Positions 46,571-57,400 of a DNA stretch of 64,000 nt are shown here, one piece after another. The notes under the pieces were generated by a model. The model was not told the DNA's origin, made no database searches, and worked only from the letters and a program-made list of their open reading frames with translations. Source of the DNA: Adenophora triphylla var. japonica. Lineage: Eukaryota > Streptophyta > Magnoliopsida > Asterales > Campanulaceae. Numbering within the stretch: the first letter of the stretch is position 1; every line of letters begins with the position of its first letter. Made by a program: the position numbers and the translations under genes. The DNA lies in the NCBI GenBank assembly GCA_022495995.1, contig JAFEMH010001460.1, forward strand, positions 62,001 through 126,000, read 5' to 3'.

Positions 46571-47328
46571 TGTAAGTGCCCAAATCCGGATCGTCAAAAT
46601 CCATTAGAAAGTTAACCGAAATCCGTTAACTGGCCCGCTCCAGGTTAACCGGAACCCGTTAAGCTCCCCGTTGCCAATCCAACGAGACGTCCCGGGACTG
46701 CCCCGTGCATCCCAACGTCAAAGCGTACTCAACACACGTTGTTGCATATAAAAGTACGGCTTTCCCTAAAAAACGCACTTTCCGACACTTTCCGGAGGCA
46801 TTTCGGACATTTTCCGGACTGTTATTTTAAAAACGAACAAAACCGGGAAATAACGGCACGAAAATCCATGGCCTGTGAGTCACAGAGACACGTGGCTCAC
46901 ATGCCACAGCTCCCCCATCACCTTTCAATCAAATTCAGAGTGAAAAGACAAAAATACCCCTGGTATGCAGTATCAGTCTGGCCAGACTCATTTGCAGGAA
47001 ATTTGGAATTGCCAGCAAGTCCCTCCAATTTCCAAAGTTTTACAAAACCCCCTGGATTTCACCCTCAGTTCGTCCGGACTGATCCTGAAATTACACCTGT
47101 AAATACAGAGGCTGTCAAAGCCATTTGTAACAACAAAAAAATCACTCCCTTTCACAAAAACCTCACGGCCTAAACTGGTTTCCCTCCTCCCGAGCCCCGG
47201 TTTTACCTCGTTTTGCATGAAAACTCCGTATTTCAATCAAATACAACCCCCGCAACTTCAAAACACCGTTTCAAACACACTTTCATATCCCGTATACGCC
47301 CACCGAGTCAAAGGAGCCGACCCTAGTG
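46571..47328 (+). repeat. E2-type 3' LTR, truncated by E3
   Basis: TGTAAGTGCCCAAATC and the following ~180 bp align with 18059 at about 80% identity; alignable blocks continue to ACCCTAG near 47326. A TATA candidate (CATATAAAAG) is near 46745. Dyads CTGTGA-G-TCACAG (46873-46885) and AGTCTGGCCAGACT (46975-46988) sit where the 5' LTR has its GGCCG palindromes. Confidence 0.7.
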
Positions 47329-48602
47329 TGAATGTGTGCCCAAAAATTTTTGTTTATTGGAATTCACGCGAGTTTGAAGACATCCGAGTTATTTGAAAAA
47401 CGGAGTCGCCACGCCATTTTGATTACCTCAAAACTTTGAAAAAAAGGTTTTATGGGTTCGGAGGTTAAGTTACCCCTTGGGAAGAACGTTTGGCGTTCAC
47501 CCAAAGTGCCTTGCCGAAGCAAGTCTCCCTAGATTTCATTAATCGTGTTTGCTTGCGTGCTTTCTTTGTGTGCATGTGTTTGAGAGTAAAAGGGGGGGGG
47601 GAATGTCCCAAGTTGTCTTCCGAACGTACAAACCATTTGTTGGTTGTCGCTCGGGATTCCTTGGAATTTTTATGTATTTGGGATTATGATCCCGTCCTCA
47701 TCTTATGACTTGTGATCATCGCATTTTAACCTCGGGACCCTCGGAACTTGCGTGATCGAGAGAATGACTCTCTTTTGGTCAAAGATGAGGTTCTTTAGGA
47801 AGGAATGTCCTTAGCCCATCAATCCTACACTTTAAGACGGTCGAGCTCGTATAGAGGCTTCATACTCATTCTTAAGCGATAATCGGAGATATAGGGTTCA
47901 AGGTTATCCTTTTCCTAAAGAAATCATGAACCTTTAATGGAAGGAACGATGCAAAGATGAGAACTTTTACACCGGTCCGTTCCAAGGTTGGGGGAAAGGG
48001 GAAATGCATGATGAAAAATGACTCTTTAATGAAAAGATGACATTTTTGGTTTTAGCAAATGATGCTTTTTGATTTAAAGAAATGATCTTTATGCAAATGA
48101 TGTATAAAGATAGGATTTTTATGCAAATGATGCATTGAAAATTGAAAAAGATTTGATCTTTATATGCAAATGATGCATAAAGATAACATTTTTATTGGAA
48201 AATAGAGATTTTAGGTGCAAAGGATGCACCTTTATGAAAAAGACTACATTTTTATGACAAATGAGGTCTTAATGCATGCAAAGGGGAAGGGGAATGATAA
48301 AGAGATGATCTTTATGAATAAATGCCAAGTCCTAAGCAAGATATATGAATGCAATGAGCAAGTATATCAATTAAAATGCAAGGTTAGGGGGTGCGAGGTT
48401 ACCAATCGTTTCCTTCGCTTCTTCGGACGGAGCTAGGAGGAGAGGTTCTTCTTGGGTCTTCAAGGAGGAGGGAGATGGCTTCTTGAGCTTCTTCTTCGCC
48501 TTCTTGAGCCTTCAAAGGTTTTCTTCCCGTCTTGACTGCTATGGAGTGTGTGTGTTTTGTTTGTGTTGTTGTTGTTGTGTTGTTGTGTGTAGAGGAGGGC
48601 TC

Positions 48603-48610
48603 TATTTATA
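48603..48610 (-). promoter_or_regulatory. TATA box, E3 LTR
   Basis: TATAAATA followed by GAGCCCTC on the minus strand, about 25-65 bp downstream of the palindrome pair. Confidence 0.7.
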
Positions 48611-48634
48611 GGCAGTCTGGATAAGGCTAATGAA

Positions 48635-48676
48635 GCCGTGCGGCATGAGGCAGCGAGCTAATGCAGCCGTGCGGGC
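48635..48676. promoter_or_regulatory. Palindrome pair in E3 LTR
   Basis: GCCG-TG-CGGC (48635-48644) and a copy with one extra G, GCCGTGCGGGC (48666-48676), in a direct repeat TAATG(A/C)AGCCGTGCGG 31 bp apart. Equivalent pairs precede both E3 antisense genes. Confidence 0.7.
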
Positions 48677-48914
48677 TTATCCATTATGACTCAGCATTCT
48701 AGAACCATGCAAGGTGGCATTATTCTAGAACCTTCTCCCTAATTAAGAAAAACGTGTTTTCTTAATTAGGAAGGCTCCCTACAGCCCTAATTTTAATTTG
48801 GGACTGCTCCAGGACATTTCCGGAACACCAGGAAGGTCCGGGGAATTACCGGGAAACTTACCGAAATGTCGGGAAAATTAACCGGAAGGCATGAGCCAGA
48901 TTTGGGTACTTACA

Positions 48915-48926
48915 GAAGCCCCTCGG
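48915..48926 (-). promoter_or_regulatory. Polypurine tract, E3
   Basis: Minus-strand GCCGAGGGGCTTC region immediately upstream of the 3' LTR; shares GCCGAGGGGC with the E1 tract. Confidence 0.6.
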
Positions 48927-48999
48927 CAACGTCACTTGCAAGGCGAGTGGGGTTGTCGAAAGAAAAGGATCCGATCTGGCGAATGCCGAGACGGATTGG

Positions 49000-49350
49000 G
49001 TGACCAAGGTGGTCGAGTGGCTGAACCTTTTGGAAGGCTACCTACGTATCCCGGAGGAATCAAGCCAGGCCGTAGTTCGGAATGGGGTCCGCTGAGGAAT
49101 GGAGAAGAGAAACTGGTCTCTTGCTGGGGAAGTAGAAGAGAAAATGACCTAAGAGGTCAAGCAATTGATCCTACTGGGGATATGCTAGAAATGACCGATG
49201 TGGTCAGATATCTAGACCTCTATGAGGGGATACTTCATCACTGATGAGTGACGAAGGAACAGGGTGACCAAAGTGGTCGGATGACTGGACCTTTTATAAA
49301 AGGCTACCTACGTATCCCGGAGGAATCAAGCCTTGATCGTAGTTCAAGCA
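49000..49350 (-). repeat. Duplicated CTACG...CGTAG hairpins before E3 3' LTR
   Basis: Two copies, 49042-49075 and 49308-49342, within a ~265-bp duplicated block (GGCTACCTACGTATCCCGGA shared). Read on the minus strand the loop holds CTTGATTCCTCC. One more copy is on the pol side at 55307-55354. Confidence 0.6.
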
Positions 49351-49490
49351 TCACTAGATAGTTAGGAACGATGTCTAGGATCCTTGAGATTTTGACAATT
49401 CGGAGGCTGTCACCTGATGAAGCTAGAGCTTATGGCGCTATCTCTTTATGACGGAGATAGAGGTAACTTAAGTTGGGAAACTTGAGCGTA

Positions 49491-49975
49491 CGTCACTATT
49501 CGCGGATAGAGGTAGCACAGGTTGAAATGACTTGGGCATACGTCACTATTCGCGGATAGAGGTAGAACAAGTTGGAATGACTTGGGCATACGTCACTATT
49601 CGCGGATAGAGGTAGCACAAGTTGGAATGACTTGGGCATACGTCACTATTCGCGGATAGAGGTAGCACAAGTTGGAATGACTTGGGCATACGTCACTATT
49701 CGCGGATAGAGGTAGCACAAGTTGGAATGACTTGGGCATACGTCACTATTCGCGGATAGCAGTAGCACAAGTTGGAATGACTTGGGCATACTTCACTATT
49801 CGCGGATAGAGGTAGCACAAGTTGGAATGACTTGGGCATACGTCACTATTCGCGGATAGAGGTAGCACAAGTTGAAATGACTTGGGCATACGTCACTATT
49901 CGCGGATAGAGGTAGCACAAGTTGGAATGACTTGGGCATACGTCACTATTCGCGGATAGAGGTAGCACAAGTTTA
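49491..49975 (-). repeat. 50-bp minisatellite in E3 3' UTR
   Basis: Ten copies at exact 50-bp spacing (CGCGGATA at 49501, 49551 ... 49951), nearly identical. Bracketed by a direct repeat of GACAATTCGGAGGTTGTCAC (about 49395 and 49981). Another case of a young tandem repeat in a Tat 3' UTR. Confidence 0.9.
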
Positions 49976-50179
49976 GAGTTCTGACAATTCGGAGGTTGTC
50001 ACCTAGTGTTATCCCGTTATAACGGAATTAACGAAGGTGACTGGGAATAGAGCTTGATTGCTTCATAGATAAGGGATATTTTCTGAAAAGATGTTATCTT
50101 GGTTAAAAGATAACGGGAATTGCATGCCCAAGTGGAAGGTCCAGGGGAAGGATTGTAATTTCTGCTCAGAGCGAATGAA

Positions 50180-50249
50180 GCCGCCCGGCATGAGATGGAG
50201 AAAAAGAAGCCGTACGGCTAGAGACCTGTTTTTTCCAGATTATTTAAAA
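50180..50249 (+). promoter_or_regulatory. Promoter of E3 PMD gene: palindrome pair and TATA-like box
   Basis: GCCG-CC-CGGC (50180-50189) and AGCCGTACGGCT (50208-50219, perfect 12 bp), followed by TATTTAAAA (50241-50249). The ATG of the antisense PMD gene is at 50364. Confidence 0.65.
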
Positions 50250-50363
50250 CAGGTTTGAACGGGGACTGGGCATTGCATTGCCGCCCACTTCAGCCGAGAG
50301 AGAGAGAAGAGAGAGAGAGAATTTCGAAATTCTTCAACCCCTTTTGCTTCCCTTTGATTTGAG

Positions 50364-52941
50364 ATGGATCCGGAGGGCAATCCCATACTGAGGCAAGCAA
50401 GAAGAAACATCTCGGCGGCCGCGAGAAGGAGGAGAAAGGAGCTCGTTCGGACGGAGAGGAAGTATGACTTCCTTACGCCTCCATCGGAGCTTTACCCGGG
50501 GAGAAGGGAGCATAAATCAACGAACCCGCGATCGGTTGGGGTAAGCATTCTCATTTTGCTCAAATCCGATGATTTTGCTTGAATTTTGAATGATTTTAGG
50601 GCTTGACCCGAATTTTAGGATTTTTGAATGATTTTTTTTTTTTGAATGATTTTGAGATGCATGAACAACCTATGAGGCTAAGAATGTGCAATGTGCAACT
50701 TGTTTGACAAAATTATGAGAATGACTCACTTTTTTCTCGCAAAATGAAGTAAGAATGAGAATTTTTCAAAATATGAGACGGAGCTCTTGCCTTGTGCTAG
50801 AACTAGGTCAAAATTCTGATTTTCAATGAGAAAACATGATTTTGGAAGATGAAAATGATTCATGCATGCCATTTTTTGAAAGATAATGCTTATGTGCAAA
50901 GAATTGTGATTTTGTGCTTTAGGAAAGCAATGACGCGTTTCAAGTGATGAAAGACACGTTTTTTTTTATGCAAATAATGCGAGAAAAACTTTTGTGAATG
51001 CTTTTCTTTTGAAAATATGTGCACTTTTGAATATATGCATGCTTTTGAAATGATATGAAGGACTGACGCTTCTTTTTGATGTGCTTGTCTACAGGAGAAC
51101 AAGTCTAGAGGACCATCGGAGATTGCAGTCAAGCTTTGGCAGAGGATGCCGGATTTTGAGAAGAATGGGGTAAATCCCAAGCAGCTGGTGAGGGCTACCG
51201 GCTTGGATGCATTTGTAGATGCCATCGGCAGGGGTGCTCACATCACCTCTAAGAGCAAGGGCTTGGTCCAGGGCCTTTTCTGAGTTCTGGTGGGACAGTA
51301 CACATAGCTTTCACCTGAGCTGGGGAGAGCTGACAGTGACTCCTGCCGATTTCACAGCTATTACTGGCCTACAGTTCACCGGGAGGCCCGTGACTTGGAG
51401 AGACCATATTACAGCCGAGGAGTTCCGAGGCTTTGGTCGGGTTTGAGCTGATTCCCAAGGGGCCGGGGATGGAGACGCGGAACGTCGAGGTGGCGATTCG
51501 AGACTTGCATGCGAAATTTTCTTGCTAATGATGTGGCCCTTTGCCCGGTGGCTAGAGCATTCATATGGTTGATGCTATCGGTCACCATTTTTGCTAATTA
51601 CAGGACGCTAGCTATGACTTGCCTCCTTGACTCTGGAGGATGTGGATGGGATAGGGACGGTCTCTTGGGGCGAGGCCGGATTGGCGGAGCTCTACTTCTC
51701 GTTGGACATGTACGGTCGGAACAAGGCTGCTTCCATGGGTGCTTCTCATTTGCCCTTGAGGTAGTCTCCTTTTTTTTTTTTTCTCTTTTCTCTGTCTTGA
51801 GACTTTTATGAGAGAGAGAATGACCTTTTGATGTTTTGAACATGCGGGCTGGTTTTGTGAGGTGATCGGGTTCTTCCCTTGGAACCCGGCAGAGTGATGT
51901 CAACATCCTCCCTGCTATGGTTATTTGGAGGAGATGCGAGAGATAAATTCACGGGAAGACCCGGATTACCTTCGATTACAAAATGGTGAGGCCGGTCATC
52001 AACGAGGGATGGGCACGATGGAGTGGACTTCTACCCACAGGGCGGTATCCGGAGATCTTCTTTGGGAGATGCCATTGATGCGACGAGGCGGAGGAGGTGG
52101 CTCACTGGGCCGACATGTGATGTCATCTATGCGGGGACCGCTTCTCGAGCGGCGTAGCCATGTCCCTCCATTGGACGCCATTACTCCTCGGGATCCTCCC
52201 GGCACGGATGCTTTGCGGCCCGAGGAGCGCGGCGGATGAGATTGAGAGGTACCGGGCGAGGTGTGGGCTGCAGAGGAGTATTTTGATATGGACACCCCCT
52301 ACGCTGTATTTGTGGAGCGGCGCACGAGGACGCCACGAAGCTAGTGAAGGCGGCGGTCACTCGGGGATATGGGGAGGATGAGCCTGCGACCCGCCGATCC
52401 CTCCTGCGCATTTGTCCTATGTGGTCCATGGAGTGCCAAGGAGGATGAGGATACCTGTCCCCGATGCTAGGAGCCCCGGTACACTTTGCCGCTGATAGCA
52501 CTGTAAGTGTACTCTTAGGGTCTTATTCCCTTTTTAGCTTTCGAGATTTTACGCTTTTGCAATTTTACGAGATTTTACGAGATTTTTCTCTTCTTTTTCT
52601 CGGGTTCCGGCTCGCACTTACGATAGGGTGGTCGGGCGGAATAGGGTGGAAGGACATGTGCGGTCTCTTCGAGGAAGGCGCTGCGCTTCGAAGGCGGCGG
52701 CGGATGCACGGGAGCACAGGCGCAAGAGACGGCACGTCGGGGCACGGCGTCTACCTCATCGGCCTCGGAGTACTCTTCCGGTGCCATGCCTCGGGCGGGG
52801 ACCCAATGCGACATTCAGGCGGTGGGCGAGTACGGGCACGATAATGTCCATTTGTCGACGTGAGCGACCGGGAGGACTTGATGAGGGAGGCTAGCATTTA
52901 TGAGCTGAGTAGCGATGAGGAGGAAGAAGAATCGGAGGCCT
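50364..52941 (+). pseudogene. E3 antisense gene 1: plant mobile domain (PMD) protein, with introns
   Basis: Plus-strand gene lying antisense within E3. Exon 1 is 50364-50540 (59 codons, begins MDPEGNPILRQARRN), donor GTAAGC; acceptor CTACAG ends at 51094 and exon 2 continues in frame (EIAVKLWQRMPDFEKNG). After a frameshift near 51270 comes the PMD block FWWDSTHSFHLSWGELTVTP and DFTAITGLQFTGRPV (51290-51400), later VSWGEAGLAELYFSLDMYGR (about 51660), again in another frame. The C-terminus is acidic (ELSSDEEEEESEA), TAG at 52939-52941. Same exon-1 start, intron phase and position in the element as the E1 PMD gene. Several frame breaks, so expression of a full product is doubtful. Confidence 0.75.
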
Positions 52942-53292
52942 AGGAGGTCTCTAGAATAGATTTGGAACGAAAACAAACAATGAACAATTTTTATGCACAA
53001 CTTGTTTATTTTTTGCTTTATTTGGGCGCCGATGGGCGAAAACATTGTATTTACATTTTATTTACTTTTCTAATTTATGCTTTTTCAATTTGCATATTAT
53101 GCGAGCCTTGGGGCGACTTTTTTGCTTGGAATTGGGGAAGTGAAATCGGGCCAAAATGATTTATAATGGTATATAAATGCTTGAATGGCTTACGGATATG
53201 TTTTGTACGGGTTTTGGTTGAAAAAGTGGGGTGAAAACTCCCTTGGGCAGCAACTTTGGTTCTTTGCAAATTTCTGCGAGAGGGCAAATGTA

Positions 53293-53334
53293 GCCGTGCG
53301 GCATGGCCTTGAGGGCAAATGAAGCCGTGCGGCT
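53293..53334. promoter_or_regulatory. Palindrome pair upstream of E3 antisense gene 2
   Basis: GCCG-TG-CGGC (53293-53302) and AGCCG-TG-CGGCT (53323-53334) in a 31-bp direct repeat starting GGGCAAATG. About 140 bp before the candidate ATG at 53474. No clear TATA; ACGAATAAAAG (about 53365) is a weak candidate. Confidence 0.65.
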
Positions 53335-53473
53335 AACGGTTACGTACGAGAGCGGATTTATTTTACGAATAAAAGCAAGGCTTGGCCATTTCATTTCATT
53401 TTCACTCTAGACTTGTCCCAATTGTTCCCGAGCATATTTTGGACCTAAAAGCACCATCTTTGAACACTTTGCG

Positions 53474-55032
53474 ATGGAGAAGCTCGTCGGATTGCAAAGG
53501 GAAGCGAAACCATTTTCTATCCAGGTCTTCAATCTTGGGCGAGACATAACTTCCAAAATCACAAGGGATTGCTTGATTCTTCCTTCAAGATCAAGTCTTT
53601 ATGGCATTTGAGGGATCTCCCGCCCGATTGGGACTGTTGAGAGCCGCGGCAAAGTTACAGGACGTCTAGGAGACATGTTTCTTGCTTCTCTTACAATGAA
53701 ATTGTCCCAACGCACGAAGACTTCAGAGCCTTGATTGGGGTCCCGAGGGCGAGGCTATATCTATTCCGCTGATCGGAGACGCGCCGGTGACGGTAAAGCT
53801 TGCATCTTTTCTGCGAGATTCCTTTGGGAGAGGCGAGAGGATGATGGTAGCCCGGATAGGATTGACCTTTCGATATCCGGGCGGAGTTTGGGTCTCCAGA
53901 GATATGGCCGTGACCGCGGTAGCTATGGATGCTTTCATTCTCTGCGTATTCTCTATTGCATTCCTTCTTTGAGTCGAGTGGGGATGCTGTCATAGTGGCC
54001 TCTTGGACATGGTCGGAGGCTGCGGGTGGGAAGGATATTGTCCCGCTGGTTTTGGGAGAGACATTTCATGGGATTGATAGGATGGCTCGGGAGACCGTTT
54101 CATGAGGTCAGGGAGTCCGGCTATGTTGACTACGTAGGCTGCGGGGAGAGGCTCGGGGCTTTACACTGGGGCTTTACCGACTCGGTGCCCTTGGGTGATT
54201 TCTCGGAGAGGTGCGCCTAGGCGGCGAGAACGGGGGTAGGCGGAGGCGATGATGGCTAGGCTATCCACTTCGGACATCCGTTGGTGGATACCATATTGGA
54301 GGTTGCGGACGGGAGGATATTTCGGGAGTCTTATGTTGTGAGGGTTCGAGATTTACTGGCAGTGGTCGTCCTTCTACATACCTGCTTGGTATCCCGGCGG
54401 GCGGTTTGGGGCTTTACGGGAGCCATTGAGTGATTGGGGAGGACATCCGGACCATGGAGGTGGTGTCATTGGACATGAGAGATCCCGGCCCGGCTTCTCT
54501 TTCTTCTCGAGGGCTTGGACATATACTTGCTTTCCCACCCGGGGCTATCTTCGGGGAGCGGGAAGAGCACCATCTTGACCCTGTCTACTTGGGTAGTACG
54601 AGAGGGAGATGGGAGCGACTCGGGTTATCTTGGAGGATAGACGTCGAGCTTTATTGGGAGGCGGCGTGACTCGAGTAGGACTACGAGGGAGGCGAGGCTA
54701 AGGCGAGGTTGCCATAACCGGTCGGGTGACTTGGTCCGAGATATGGAGGCTCGGTACAAGAGGCCGTCCGAGGTCGCTCCTTTGGCCAGAGGCTCGAGAG
54801 GGAGGAGGTGCGGACTCGTGCTCGGATAGAGAGAGCACTCATTGACACGGGGTTGGTAGAGGCTCCGGTGAGGATACCGGAGGTCGGGATGAGGGATACC
54901 GACATTATTGAGAAGAAAAGGAAGAAGACTCGACGAGGCCGAGGAAAAGGGAAGAAGGCGAAGAAGACTCGGCGAATGACGGCGACAAGTCTTTTCTCAA
55001 GATCCTCTTATTGCCATTTGCAAACACATTAG
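53474..55032 (+). pseudogene. E3 antisense gene 2 (DUF7745-like retroelement ORF)
   Basis: Plus-strand gene downstream of the PMD gene. Candidate start MEKLVGLQREAKPFSIQVFN. Pieces in changing frames: SYNEIVPTHEDFRALIGVPR (about 53690-53750), VTVKLASFLRDSFGRGERMM (53790), IVPLVLGETFHGIDRMARET (about 54040-54098), and an open C-terminal frame (54808-55032) with RTRARIERALIDTGLVEAPV and a Lys/Arg-rich tail (EKKRKKTRRGRGKGKKAKK), a plausible nuclear signal. The LGETFHGID block equals LGETLHGLD in E1. DUF7745 likeness is from memory of the motif style; the E1-E3 homology is seen directly. Confidence 0.55.
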
Positions 55033-55306
55033 TTTATTTAGGCATTTTATTGTATTTTAGATCTTTTTAGCAGGTTAGTAGAGTTAAGAGGTAGACCGTG
55101 CTTGAACTCATCAAGAAGTTTTTAACTTGTAATGAACAAGGCATATTATCTTAAAAATTAATCAAGACACATTTCATGGAAATTCAAATGTCTTTATTGA
55201 TTGGGACCCGTTTTATGAAAACTGAAATACCCTTTATTATTTAGGACGCACTTCATGGAAGCTTGATTGTCCTTTTTATTGTTTAGACCGAACCATATAT
55301 GGCTGC

Positions 55307-55354
55307 CTACGTTCCCCTTTTACAAGAAAGGCTAAGGGGCTCGGGTCTACGTAG
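55307..55354 (-). other. CTACG...CGTAG hairpin, pol side of E3 antisense module
   Basis: Arms CTACGT (55307-55312) and ACGTAG (55349-55354). Located between pol and the end of antisense gene 2, as the E1 copy at 9026-9075. Confidence 0.6.
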
Positions 55355-55401
55355 TTCATTACAGTGAACCAATTTTTTATGTGCGGCCACATGTTTTTTG
55401 C

Positions 55402-55539
55402 CTAGACCGCCGTTTTTGGGGTTTTCGGCCTAGCTGGGCATTACTCTTTTTGCACTAAGATTTTTTTTCTTTTTCTTTTTTTATATATGTGCAACCCTGT
55501 CTTTTGCCTAGACCGCCCTTTTTGGGGTTTTCAGCCTAG
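55402..55539 (-). repeat. Tandem CTAG hairpins after E3 pol
   Basis: Two copies in a ~106-bp tandem unit. Arms CTAGACCG/CGGCCTAG (55402-55409, 55426-55433) and CTAGACCG/CAGCCTAG (55508-55515, 55532-55539); mismatches are G-U compatible in the minus-strand RNA. Counterpart of 8829-8924 in E1. Confidence 0.6.
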
Positions 55540-55619
55540 CTGGGTATTACTCTTTTTGCACTTTTTTTTTTATTATTTTTTCTTTTTTTTTTTATCAGAC
55601 ATAGTATCTTCGGAGTTTA

Positions 55620-56684
55620 TCACCGTTGGACCGGGTGGACAAAGGGATTGCCATCCAAGTACGCAAGCTTCATTGCTCCTCCCGACGGTATCTTACGCAC
55701 CACATAAGGGCCGCTCCAGACGGGTTCCCATTTTCCCGGGGTTGTCTGTAGGGGCTTTACTTTCGACACTAAGTCGCCCTCTTTGATATCTACGGCCTTG
55801 ACCTTTTTATCAAACGCTACGGCCATTCGCCTCAGTAGGCTCGGGTGTGTTCCATGGCTTTTAGCCTTCTCTCGTCAAGCGGGGCTAACTCATTATGCCG
55901 AGCTGCGCAACCATTCCACTTCATTAACACTGTTTTCCGGGGAGGACCCTTAATGACGGGATTTCCAACTCCACCGGTAACCTTTGCTTCCATCCCGTAA
56001 GTTAGGGCAAAAGGAGTTTCTCCTGTGGGCATTCGACAGACGTTACGCAGCCCCAGAGTGCTAGGTGCGGCTTTTCGGGCCAATCACGACCACGGGTGGC
56101 CATCTTCCGGATGATCCGCTCGAGTGTCTTATTAGCGGCTTCCACGGCTCCATTGGTGTGCAGTGCATGCGGGGACGACTTATGGCGAGTAGTTCCGATT
56201 CGACAAATGAGCTCTATCGCAGTCTCCTTCGAAGTGTGACCCATTATCGAAATGATCTCGTTGGGCACCCCATATCGCACATTATGTTTTCTTTGATGAA
56301 GCTGGGCCACTTTTACGGAAGTGAGGACCTTGTAGGACTTGGCCTCTACCCACTTTGTGAAGTAGTCGATGGCTACCAACACGAACTCGTGCCCATTGCT
56401 TCTGCGGGGATATTTTCCCTATCACGTCAATGCCCCCAAGTTCAAGCGGCGAGGAGGTAAATCGTCATGCGGTACAGGTCATGAGGTGGGAGATGGTTGA
56501 GGTTGGCAAACCGGCGGCATTTGTCGCAGGTTCGGACGTCTTGAACGCGATCTGTCTCCATGGAGATCCGGTAGTAACCCATTACGAGGATCACTTGCAT
56601 CGGGGCTCGGCATTCATGTGAGGACCGCGGGGACCATTGTGGACTTCGGTCATCAACTCTCTGGCTCTTTCTTGAGTGACACAT
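55620..56684 (-). pseudogene. pol: E3 integrase (frameshifted)
   Basis: Order on the minus strand: zinc-finger part CDKCRRFANLNHLPP (about 56530->56486), core with LVAIDYFTKWVEAKSYKVL (56379->56323), GVPNEIISIMGHTSKE (about 56270), where the usual second catalytic Asp-Asn-Gly is replaced by Ile-Met-Gly, then NGAVEAANKTLERII with the Glu kept, and finally the C-terminal KWEPVWSGPYVVRKI ending at about 55620. Frames change near 56440, 56080 and 55830. Not functional as read. Confidence 0.85.
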
Positions 56685-56689
56685 AAGAG

Positions 56690-57400
56690 GAGTGGTCCTT
56701 GATACCGCTTCTTGTATAGGTTGCCTCCTAGAATGACATAATGAGAAGCCAACCTTTTCGGGGCTTGTAAGCTCTTGGCTCTAATACCTTCTTTCGGTCT
56801 ACCTTCTTCGTCTACGAAAGGCCGACTCTCCGTCTTTGAGGAATTGGTAAATGCGATTGTACCAAGGTTCCTTTATAGGCTCGGGTCCCAGGTCCACTTC
56901 ACAACGAAGGCTGGGGCTTCTCTTCTACCCACTCTGAAGGGCTTTATGGCTTTTCCCTCGGGGATCTCTACCAATGAGGCTAGAGTAGCTAGGGCATCTG
57001 CGAATCTGTTCTTTTCCCTCGGCAAGTAGTGGAAAGTCACTTCTCTAGCTGTCCGAGTCAACTCCTCCATATGGGCATGATACCGTTGTAGATTAGGGTC
57101 CACAGTCTTCCACTTGTTGGAGACTTGGTTGATGATCAGGCCGAGTCTCCGTAAACTTCGAGCTCCTTGACATTTCTTTCTAAGGCGGCCTCCAAACCGG
57201 CAATGCGGGCTTCATACTCGGCGACATTGTTCGTGGCGGGAAAGTTCAACTTGAGGGCTATGGGGGTATGCTCATCTTTCGGATCGACCAATAGCATTCC
57301 TACACCATTTCCTCTTTTGTTAGCGGCTCAGTCAAAGAACAATTGCCATCTATTTTCGAGGCTCAATTGCAAAGATCCCTTCATCGGAAATTGGGGTTCG
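56690..57400 (-). pseudogene. pol: E3 RNase H (frameshifted)
   Basis: RENRWQLFFD near 57340 (first acidic residue), then a stop and NNVAEYEARIAGLEAALERN (about 57230->57170), KELEVYG, and further down HYLPREKNRFADALATLASL (about 57030->56973), the end of the RNase H domain. The 56873-57103 stretch is open. Same layout as E1 6561-7310. Confidence 0.8.

Larger units (their letters stand above)
18059..47328 (+). mobile_element. E2: gag-only Tat/Ogre-like element carrying a 21-kb satellite array
   Basis: 5' LTR (18059-20115), tRNA-Arg PBS, leader, tandem array, degenerate gag, 3' UTR, and a 3' LTR beginning TGTAAGTGCCCAAATC at 46571. The two LTRs share order and about 80% identity over the first 200 bp by eye, so they may be an old pair or come from two related elements. 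No RT, RNase H or integrase motif is visible on the plus strand between them, so this would be a non-autonomous, gag-bearing form. E3 interrupts the 3' LTR near 47328. Confidence 0.65.
47329..48914 (-). repeat. E3 3' LTR (minus strand)
   Basis: On the minus strand it starts TGTAAGTACCCAAATCTGG at 48914 and runs to about 47329 (end uncertain by a few bases). Its U5 end is homologous to the end of the E2 5' LTR (ATGGCGTGGCGACTCC). TATAAATA at 48610->48603; palindrome repeats at 48635-48676; several GCAAATGATGCAT-like repeats at about 48060-48230. Preceded (at 48915-48926) by a PPT. Confidence 0.8.

Noticed and set aside
47518..47580. Match between 47.52 kb and the minus strand at 63.84 kb (TTTCATTAATCGTG) as evidence for the E3 5' LTR
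   Set aside because: Orientation is opposite to that required and the shared stretch is short.
47329..48914. E3 LTR as a solo LTR
   Set aside because: A PPT borders it at 48915 and a full set of minus-strand pol genes follows; the bases flanking it (CTAGTG / GAAGC) do not form a duplication.
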